Assembly (NCBI GenBank): GCA_013298985.1
Contig: JAAFJS010000023.1
Span: 1-39,784 of the forward strand
Origin: Cytophagales bacterium
GTDB taxonomy: Bacteria > Bacteroidota > Bacteroidia > Cytophagales > Thermoflexibacteraceae
Length of the DNA stretch: 39,784 nucleotides
Direction of reading: 5' to 3'
Shown here piece by piece: positions 34,504 through 39,784 of the stretch. Position 1 is the stretch's first letter; every line of letters begins with the position of its first letter. The notes below the pieces were generated by a model that searched no databases, was not told the origin of the DNA, and saw nothing but the letters and a program-made list of their open reading frames with translations. The position numbers and the translations under genes were made by a program.

Positions 34504-35899
34504 ATTTACCCAAATTTCCTTTTGCCTTGTCCAAATCCACTTTGGCAATCAGGGCATCATAAAAGGCGGCGTAATAATTGGTCTGTGCAGTAATAAAAGC
34601 ACTTTCTGCGTCAATCACTTCATTGTTTGTGCCTACGCCTTCCTTGTATTTTATTTTGGTGATGCGTGCAATTTCGCCCGCCAAATCCATGTTTTGTTTG
34701 AGTGCATCAAGGGTTTCCATGGCATTTTGAAGGCTGAGGCGGGCTTGGTTAATTTCCAAATCAATGCCGCGTTTAGTTTCTTTCAGCGTATTTTCAGCTT
34801 TCAACAAACCAACTTTTGCGCCTTGTACTTGATTTTGGCGGCGCAAACCATCAAAAATGGGAATAGAAAGATTGAGTCCAACTAAACCATTGGTAAACCA
34901 ACGGCTTTGGAATTGAAATAACTGACCAAACTCGCCCGCTCCAGTATTTGTACCATAGCCTGCGTTTAGGGTCAAGCGTGGATAATAACCAACTTTAAAT
35001 CGGCGTACATTATATTTTTCTAAGGTAATTTGTGTTTGAAGTATTTGGGTTTCAATGCGTTGTGCATAATCAAAGTTATCTTCCTTTAAGATTAATGCAC
35101 TACGAAGTTCGCTGAGTTGCTGGCTTTCCAAGTCTTGGATTGAGCCTTTTACACTAATTTGGTCTTGGGCTTGCATTCCCATTTGGAACTTCAAAAGTGT
35201 GTAAGTAAGTTCTAACATTCGCATCATTTTCTGCCTTTCAATCACCAAAGAATTATAGTTTACCTCAATGCGGTCTGCATCTATTTTTTCTACAAAACCT
35301 TGTTTGTAAAGCTGTCTGGTGTCATTAAGCAGTGATTCTAAGCGTTTTACATTGGCATCAATCAATTCCAATCTTTGCTTGGTAATGAGTGCCGTATAAA
35401 ATGCTTTGGAAATAGTATTAACTACATCTACTTCTGTTCTTTGCACCAGTTTTTCAGTGAGTTCGCTATATACAGTTGCCGCCTTCAATCCCAAAAAGTA
35501 TGTTCCATCAAAAAGCATTTGGCTCATATTGATACCCACAGAGCTTGTGTAGGCAATACCAAACTTTAATTTGAGAATTTCATTGGGGTTGCCACCTGGG
35601 AATGCATCACCTTTCAATATGGAAATTGGAATCAGGTAATTATACGTGAGATTTGAGTTAGCACTGACTTGTGGTAAGCCGTCGGCAAAGATTACACCTA
35701 TATCAGCTTTTGCTTTGGCAATGTCCAGCTTGGCGTTAGCGACTGTATTTGAGTTCTTTAGACCGTAATCGATACATTCTTTTAAGCCCAGATTGTCTAA
35801 TTTTACCTTGTCTTGGGCTTGCAAGGAGATAAAAGAGGACAAAACAAAAAGTAAGCACAAGAAATTTGTAAAAAATAAAATAGTCGGTTTAAGTTTCAT
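34502..35899 (-). CDS. TolC-family outer-membrane efflux protein
   Basis: The protein has 465 residues. The signal peptide (about 1-28, ending ISLQA) is followed by two structural repeats, each with long helices and beta strands. Recognisable TolC-family pieces are LGLKECIDYGLKNSNTVANAKLDIAKAKADIGVIFADGLPQVSANSNL, NAGYGTNTGAGEF and LSIPIFDGLRRQNQV. The C-terminal KAKGNLGK is where the second repeat's helices end. It forms the trimeric outer-membrane channel of the efflux pump. It lies 27 bases downstream of the ACP-like gene and precedes the adaptor gene. Confidence 0.94.
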   Translation of the reverse strand: MKLKPTILFFTNFLCLLFVLSSFISLQAQDKVKLDNLGLKECIDYGLKNSNTVANAKLDIAKAKADIGVIFADGLPQVSANSNLTYNYLIPISILKGDAFPGGNPNEILKLKFGIAYTSSVGINMSQMLFDGTYFLGLKAATVYSELTEKLVQRTEVDVVNTISKAFYTALITKQRLELIDANVKRLESLLNDTRQLYKQGFVEKIDADRIEVNYNSLVIERQKMMRMLELTYTLLKFQMGMQAQDQISVKGSIQDLESQQLSELRSALILKEDNFDYAQRIETQILQTQITLEKYNVRRFKVGYYPRLTLNAGYGTNTGAGEFGQLFQFQSRWFTNGLVGLNLSIPIFDGLRRQNQVQGAKVGLLKAENTLKETKRGIDLEINQARLSLQNAMETLDALKQNMDLAGEIARITKIKYKEGVGTNNEVIDAESAFITAQTNYYAAFYDALIAKVDLDKAKGNLGK

Positions 35900-35926
35900 A
35901 AATTGATTTTTGTGTTTGGTAATAAT

Positions 35927-36163
35927 TTAGTTAGTTTGCTGGTTAATGTACTGGACAATGTCGCGTACACGTCTGAATTTAGGTATTTCATTATCAGCGA
36001 TTTGAATATCAAAGGCATTTTCAGTGTGGGCAATCATCGCGACAAACTCGCTTTCGTTCAGTCTAAAATCTTGCTGAAAAGATTTGCTAAAATCTACTGA
36101 GTCAGGATTTACAAAAAAGTTTTTTGCAAAAGTTTTTTGAAATTTTTTAAGAATTTTTTTCAT
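35927..36163 (-). CDS. Acyl-carrier-protein-like protein lacking DSL motif
   Basis: The 78-residue protein has the ACP helix pattern, with the second and third helices ending in FDIQIADNEIPKFRRVRDIVQYI, which closely matches the [23 protein letters not shown] region of ACPs. The phosphopantetheine signature DSL is replaced by NES (36-38): the serine position is Glu37, and Ser38 is displaced by one. The N-terminus is unusually basic (MKKILKKFQKTFAK). It therefore probably cannot be phosphopantetheinylated and may act as a docking protein. It sits 13 bases after tetR and 27 bases before tolC, firmly inside the efflux operon. Confidence 0.75.
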   Translation of the reverse strand: MKKILKKFQKTFAKNFFVNPDSVDFSKSFQQDFRLNESEFVAMIAHTENAFDIQIADNEIPKFRRVRDIVQYINQQTN

Positions 36164-36176
36164 AAATAATTGTAGT

Positions 36177-36803
36177 TTAAGTAGTTACATTTGGTTCTTG
36201 GTTTTGCTTTTTATACTGGTTTAGTAAATTTAAGCCTTTGAGGGTGATGATGCCATAAATAAAATGCTCAAAAAGTTGGAGATTGACCTCCACAAAATTG
36301 AACTGTGTGGGCGGATAAACCTTGGAATCAAAGATGAGCTGTACCAGTTCGAGGCGCATTTTTGCCAAGATTTCCACATCAATATTTGACCTAAAAAAGC
36401 CATCTTTGATGCCTTTTTTTAGAGATTTGATGAGGTGTTCTCGCATTTCTCCTTCCTTGCACTGATTAAAAAGTTCCCACGCCTTGGGGTGATATTTTTT
36501 TAACTCGAAAATCATCATTGGGTTTATCTTACTAAACATTTCGCGTGTTTTGACCATCGCCAGATGCAGTTCTTCTATCACATTTTCACTTTTTTCCGCC
36601 ATTTCTCGCATTTCCTTCATCTCCTCCATCATGCCCACCTGCATAAACGCATATACCAATTCGTCTTTATCAGCAAAATATTGGTAAATTGTCTTTTTTG
36701 ACATACCTATTTCTCTGGCAATGTCGTCCATGCTTACATTTCTGATGCCATATTGAAAAAAAAGCTGTCCTGCGCCCTCTACAATTCTGTTTTTCGTTTC
36801 CAA
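36177..36803 (-). CDS. TetR/AcrR-family regulator of the efflux operon
   Basis: The protein has 208 residues. The N-terminal helix-turn-helix (AGQLFFQYGIRNVSMDDIAREIGMSKKTIYQYFADKDELVYAFM, about 11-54) is clear, with a ligand-binding helical domain after it. The start codon is TTG at 36803. An in-frame stop lies just upstream and the next ATG would delete the DNA-binding domain. It heads the operon tetR-ACP-tolC-adaptor-RND, with 13 bases to the next gene. It should repress its own operon until a pump substrate binds. Matching TGGAAAC half-sites surround its promoter and start codon. Confidence 0.92.
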   Translation of the reverse strand: METKNRIVEGAGQLFFQYGIRNVSMDDIAREIGMSKKTIYQYFADKDELVYAFMQVGMMEEMKEMREMAEKSENVIEELHLAMVKTREMFSKINPMMIFELKKYHPKAWELFNQCKEGEMREHLIKSLKKGIKDGFFRSNIDVEILAKMRLELVQLIFDSKVYPPTQFNFVEVNLQLFEHFIYGIITLKGLNLLNQYKKQNQEPNVTT

Positions 36804-36896
36804 TGTTTATAACTTAGAATAAAGATATGTATTATTTGTTGTAAAATTTCTGCAAAGTTACAACATGGAAACGAAATAAACAAACAAATGTTTCCA
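36792..36896. promoter_or_regulatory. Repeated TGGAAAC half-sites, candidate TetR operators
   Basis: TTTCGTTTCCA (36792-36802, touching the TTG start) is an exact 11-base inverted repeat of TGGAAACGAAA (36866-36876, between the -33 and -7 boxes). A third half-site, GTTTCCA (36890-36896), lies just upstream of the -33 box and forms a 7-17-7 inverted repeat with the middle one. The placement fits promoter repression by TetR. Confidence 0.5.
36853..36884 (-). promoter_or_regulatory. tetR operon promoter
   Basis: On the minus strand TTTG (36884-36881) and TAACTTTG (36860-36853) are 20 bases apart, a good Bacteroidota -33/-7 promoter. The predicted start is near 36846, which gives a leader of about 40 bases before the TTG start. 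Confidence 0.65.
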
Positions 36897-36961
36897 AAGT
36901 TTTATTTGTTTTTGCTGTGTTTTTCTAAAACAGTGATTATGAACCTATCAGGAAGAAATAA

Positions 36962-37029
36962 AATTAACATTTCTGAATAGAAAAATGGTTTAATTAGCTT
37001 TTGGGACTGAAAAGACTAAAATGTTAATT
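36962..37029. repeat. 11-base inverted repeat upstream of pncB
   Basis: AATTAACATTT (36962-36972) and AAATGTTAATT (37019-37029) are perfect inverted repeats 46 bases apart. They lie upstream of the pncB promoter. They may be operators or coincidence in AT-rich DNA. Confidence 0.35.
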
Positions 37030-37120
37030 CTGTTGAAGGAAAAAGGAAGTATGGGTATCAAAGTCTAAACAAGAGAAGGCTTAGAAAAGTTTTCATTTGT
37101 AAATATTTTTTTGTTTCCAA

Positions 37121-37152
37121 TTTTGTTTTTGTCAAAAATAGTCTTACCTTAG
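37121..37152 (+). promoter_or_regulatory. pncB promoter
   Basis: TTTTG (37121-37125) and TACCTTAG (37145-37152; one mismatch to TAnnTTTG) are 19 bases apart, with a predicted start near 37158. The leader to the ATG is about 25 bases. Confidence 0.5.
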
Positions 37153-37182
37153 TGTAAAAATAACACTTAATATTCGTTTTTT

Positions 37183-38649
37183 ATGAAAATCACGCAAAAT
37201 CTATACGGAACGTCATTGGCATTACTCACTGATTTATACCAAATTACGATGGCTTATGGCTACTGGAAGTCTGGACTGACAGAGAAAGAAGCCGTTTTTA
37301 ATTTATTTTTTAGGAAAAATCCATTTCAAGGCGGTTTTACGATTGCCTGCGGGTTGGATTATGTGATTGATTTCTTGGAGAGTTTTCACTTTACCCAAGA
37401 TGACGTAGATTATCTGGCAACTTTGCAGGGCAATAACGGTGCGCCACTTTTTGAAGATGGTTTTTTGAAATACTTGCTTGACATGAAGTTTGACCTTGAC
37501 GTAGAGGCTATTCCCGAAGGAACAGTTGTATTTCCGCAAGAACCTTTGGTCAGGATTAAAGGTTCGCTGATTCAGGGGCAGTTGATAGAAACGCCTTTGC
37601 TCAATATCATTAATTTTCAGAGCCTTATCGCTACTAAATCGTCGCGTATGTGCATGGCGGCAAAGGGCGAATCGGTGCTGGAATTTGGGCTGAGAAGGGC
37701 GCAAGGTATTGATGGAGGCTTGGCGGCGAGCAGGGCGGCGTACATTGGCGGCTGTCATGCTACCTCCAATGTGCTGGCAGGCAAACTTTTCGATATTCCT
37801 GTACGCGGTACGCACGCGCATAGCTGGGTGATGTCTTTTGATACTGAATTAGAGGCATTTAAGGCGTATGCCAAGGCAATGCCCAATAATTGCGTGTTTT
37901 TGGTAGATACTTTTGATACAGTCGAAGGGGTGAAAAAAGCGATAGAAGTGGGCAAATGGCTAAACGAACAGGGATTCAAAATGGCTGGGATTCGCTTGGA
38001 TTCGGGCGACTTGGCGTACCTCAGTATTCAGGCGCGCAAATTATTGGACGCGGCGGGCTTCCAAGATGCAGCAATTGTGGCGAGTAATGACCTCGACGAA
38101 CACATTATTACCAGTTTGAAACAGCAAGATGCACAGATTACGGTTTGGGGAATCGGTACAAAACTGGTTACTGGCAATGACCAGCCTGCGCTCGGTGGGG
38201 TGTATAAAATCGGGGCTGTCCGAGAAAATGGACAATGGGATTACAAGGTAAAGCTCTCAGAACAAGCGATTAAAGTATCAAACCCTGGCATTTTGCAGGT
38301 GAGGAGATTTTATGCAGATAATTTGTGCATGGCAGACATGATTTTTGACGAAGAAAATACACCAACAGGCATCAATACGATTATAGACCCACTGGACGGC
38401 ACGCGACGCAAAAATATAGATGAGAGTGTGCAGTACAAAGACTTGCTCCAACCTATCTTTGAAAAGGGAAAATTGGTCTATCAAAGTCCTGATATTCACC
38501 AGATTAGGGCAAATGCACAAAAGGAATTAGAAACGCTACACAATAGTATTTTGCGTTTTACGAATCCACATCAATATCCTGTGGGGCTGGAAAAGGGCTT
38601 GTATGAACTCAAAACGAATTTGATAATGAAATTGAGGCACTTGGCGTAA
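37183..38649 (+). CDS. pncB: Nicotinate phosphoribosyltransferase
   Basis: PncB makes nicotinate mononucleotide from nicotinate and PRPP with ATP hydrolysis, in NAD salvage. The 488-residue protein shows the family motifs: LTDLYQITMAYGYWKSG (15-31), FNLFFRKNPFQGGFTIACGLDYV, FGLRRAQGIDGGLAASRAAYIGG, RGTHAHSWVMSF (208-219; the phosphorylatable histidine is H211 or H213), GIRLDSGDLAYLS, and WGIGTKLVTGNDQPALGGVYKI. Its length and motif set suggest the longer bacterial NAPRT form. It is cytosolic and monocistronic, with its own promoter. A weak AT-rich hairpin follows it. Confidence 0.97.
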   Translation: MKITQNLYGTSLALLTDLYQITMAYGYWKSGLTEKEAVFNLFFRKNPFQGGFTIACGLDYVIDFLESFHFTQDDVDYLATLQGNNGAPLFEDGFLKYLLDMKFDLDVEAIPEGTVVFPQEPLVRIKGSLIQGQLIETPLLNIINFQSLIATKSSRMCMAAKGESVLEFGLRRAQGIDGGLAASRAAYIGGCHATSNVLAGKLFDIPVRGTHAHSWVMSFDTELEAFKAYAKAMPNNCVFLVDTFDTVEGVKKAIEVGKWLNEQGFKMAGIRLDSGDLAYLSIQARKLLDAAGFQDAAIVASNDLDEHIITSLKQQDAQITVWGIGTKLVTGNDQPALGGVYKIGAVRENGQWDYKVKLSEQAIKVSNPGILQVRRFYADNLCMADMIFDEENTPTGINTIIDPLDGTRRKNIDESVQYKDLLQPIFEKGKLVYQSPDIHQIRANAQKELETLHNSILRFTNPHQYPVGLEKGLYELKTNLIMKLRHLA

Positions 38650-38711
38650 GGAGTTTGTAAATTGTATATTATCAGCATAACACCCACAAATTTTGTAAAA
38701 CTATCTGTGCT

Positions 38712-38740
38712 AATTCATCTTTTTAATGAATTTTTCTTTT
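38712..38740 (+). terminator. Weak terminator-like hairpin after pncB
   Basis: AATTCAT and ATGAATT pair over 7 bases around a CTTTTTA loop, followed by TTTTCTTTT. The stem is AT-only apart from one GC pair, so its strength is doubtful. Confidence 0.4.
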
Positions 38741-38768
38741 ATTCGCAAAAAACTAATTCTTTAAAACG

Positions 38769-39784
38769 ATGAAAACAGGTATCAATTATCAGTTAGCAGT
38801 CATTAAATTTCTACAAAAAAGTGTATTTTTTATCTTTTGTATTTTATTTTTTACTTTTTCACATTTTATTTCTTTTAGCCAAAAAGCAAAGCAAAGTCCT
38901 GTAAATCAGGTACAAAGCAATGTGGGGTATGATTCTACTTTCTTGCAGGGGCTACAATATCGCTTGGCGGGACCGCATCGCGGCGGACGTGTAACCGCAG
39001 TTACGGGCGTAGCAAGCGACATTTTGACTTATTACTTTGGCAGTACGGGCGGTGGCGTTTGGAAAACTGCGGACGGAGGCACTTCTTGGAAAAATATTTC
39101 TGATGGTTACTTTGCCTGCGCGCCGATTGGCTCAGTTGAGGTTGCTCTTTCTGATAATAACGTAGTTTATGTAGGCACTGGCTCGTCAGCGATTCGCGGG
39201 AATATTTCTATGGGTTGTGGAATGTATAAATCTACAGACGCGGGAAAGTCTTGGAAAAACGCAGGCTTGCCCAAGGCGGGGCAGATTGGTAGGATTGCGA
39301 TTCACCCCCAAAATCCTGATTTGGTGTATGCTGCCGCGCTCGGCAATCCTTTTGGCAAAAATGAGGAACGTGGCGTTTTTCGTAGCAAAGATGGTGGGAA
39401 AGTTTGGGAGAAAGTATTGTTTTTAAATGATTCTACGGGCGCAATAGACTTGGTGATGGACGTGAAAAACCCTCGCGTATTGTACGCAGGAATGTGGCGC
39501 GCCGAGCGCAAATCGTGGACTATGATAGACGGCGGGAATACAGGAGGTTTGTATAAAAGCACTGATGGAGGCGACACTTGGGAAAAATTAGGTAGTGGTT
39601 TCCCTGATTCGGGCTTGATTGGCAAGATTGGCGTGGCGGTTTCCCCTGTCAATTCGAATCGAGTATGGGCGGTAGTAGAAACAGATGTGGAAACCAAAGG
39701 TGGTGTGTATCGTTCTGATGATGCGGGTGAAACGTGGAAACGCGTGAGTCGCGACCACAAATTGCGTCAGCGCGCTTGGTATTA
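38769..39784 (+). CDS. Secreted VPS10/BNR-propeller protein (partial, runs off the window)
   Basis: The open frame starts at ATG 38769 and continues to the window edge without a stop: 338 codons are visible. A signal peptide (about residues 1-38, hydrophobic VFFIFCILFFTFSHF, ending SFSQ) leads into BNR/Asp-box repeats: GGGVWKTADGGTSWKNISDG, GMYKSTDAGKSWKNAG, GVFRSKDGGKVWEKV and GLYKSTDGGDTWEKLG. This is the VPS10/sortilin-like family, often annotated as glycosyl hydrolase or WD40/YVTN/BNR protein. Family members are normally far longer. The start motif GPHRGGRVTAVTGV matches. Function is unknown. It is probably exported, beginning 119 bases after pncB. Confidence 0.9.
   Translation, partial: MKTGINYQLAVIKFLQKSVFFIFCILFFTFSHFISFSQKAKQSPVNQVQSNVGYDSTFLQGLQYRLAGPHRGGRVTAVTGVASDILTYYFGSTGGGVWKTADGGTSWKNISDGYFACAPIGSVEVALSDNNVVYVGTGSSAIRGNISMGCGMYKSTDAGKSWKNAGLPKAGQIGRIAIHPQNPDLVYAAALGNPFGKNEERGVFRSKDGGKVWEKVLFLNDSTGAIDLVMDVKNPRVLYAGMWRAERKSWTMIDGGNTGGLYKSTDGGDTWEKLGSGFPDSGLIGKIGVAVSPVNSNRVWAVVETDVETKGGVYRSDDAGETWKRVSRDHKLRQRAWY

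Larger units (their letters stand above)
36804..37182. other. Divergent intergenic region tetR / pncB
   Basis: This 379-base AT-rich region holds the tetR promoter and candidate operators at its left end and the pncB promoter at its right end. The middle (36900-37110) has one 11-base inverted repeat but no gene or recognised RNA. Confidence 0.6.

Noticed and set aside
35927-36163. Calling the small efflux-operon gene a functional acyl carrier protein
   Set aside because: The DSL phosphopantetheine site is not present in the aligned position, so only the fold relationship is claimed.
1-39784. tRNA, rRNA, CRISPR arrays, insertion sequences and prophage genes
   Set aside because: I looked through the intergenic regions for cloverleaf arms, regular spaced repeats and transposase or integrase motifs and found none I could support.

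Overview
The window reads as chromosomal DNA of a Bacteroidota bacterium, most likely a Cytophagales-type gliding or marine relative (inference). The DNA is AT-rich. Shine-Dalgarno sequences are nearly absent. Several genes carry the Bacteroidota -7 promoter box TAnnTTTG. Typical proteins include lipoproteins with an N-terminal LxxC box, GAF/HAMP coiled-coil receptors, a TetR-ACP-TolC-HlyD-RND efflux operon and a bacterial indoleamine dioxygenase. I saw no rRNA, tRNA, CRISPR array, insertion sequence or prophage gene. This is mostly ordinary core and accessory chromosome with several odd local details.

Layout. 0-3.3 kb (minus strand): a YcxB-like membrane protein, a pentapeptide-repeat protein just downstream of nadC, and an ArsR-ArsC-type pair. 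3.6-7.5 kb: a PhoX-like (DUF839) lipoprotein, a strong terminator, a dihaem cytochrome c peroxidase lipoprotein with an imelysin-like N-terminus and an in-frame palindromic insertion, and a convergent small Rieske protein. 7.7-9.6 kb: a Gfo/Idh/MocA oxidoreductase, a DUF1801 protein and a stand-alone receiver protein. 9.9-13.4 kb: an orphan FtsX-type permease, an indoleamine 2,3-dioxygenase, a small membrane protein and a CrtZ-type carotenoid hydroxylase. 13.6-16.6 kb: a tight operon of M28 peptidase, BadF/NAGK-type sugar kinase and a lysozyme-like protein. 16.6-21.3 kb: an AlkB-type monooxygenase, a coiled-coil zinc-ribbon protein, an alpha/beta hydrolase with a CBS-domain protein, and an MscS-type channel. 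21.6-28.1 kb is a signalling block: an ECF sigma factor with a 61-residue companion, a HAMP-GAF-coiled-coil receptor with no output domain, and a divergent 1267-residue hybrid histidine kinase ending in REC and HPt. 28.1-36.8 kb: tyrS, then the five-gene RND efflux operon. 37.2-39.8 kb: pncB and the first 338 codons of a secreted VPS10/BNR-propeller protein cut by the window edge.

How the genes fit together. Three genes touch NAD metabolism: nadC (quinolinate to NaMN), pncB (nicotinate salvage) and the indoleamine dioxygenase, which makes the first kynurenine-pathway intermediate. The M28/kinase/lysozyme operon looks like cell-wall or glycan turnover. The tetR operon is a drug or lipid efflux system. 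Its promoter region carries repeated TGGAAAC half-sites, and it encodes an acyl-carrier-like protein without the DSL signature. The most novel-looking points are that ACP-like protein, the predicted extra membrane segments in the RND pump, the palindromic element translated inside the peroxidase, the output-less receptor paired with the hybrid kinase, the sigma-factor micro-protein, and promoters so close to ATG that nadC and tyrS should be leaderless or nearly so.
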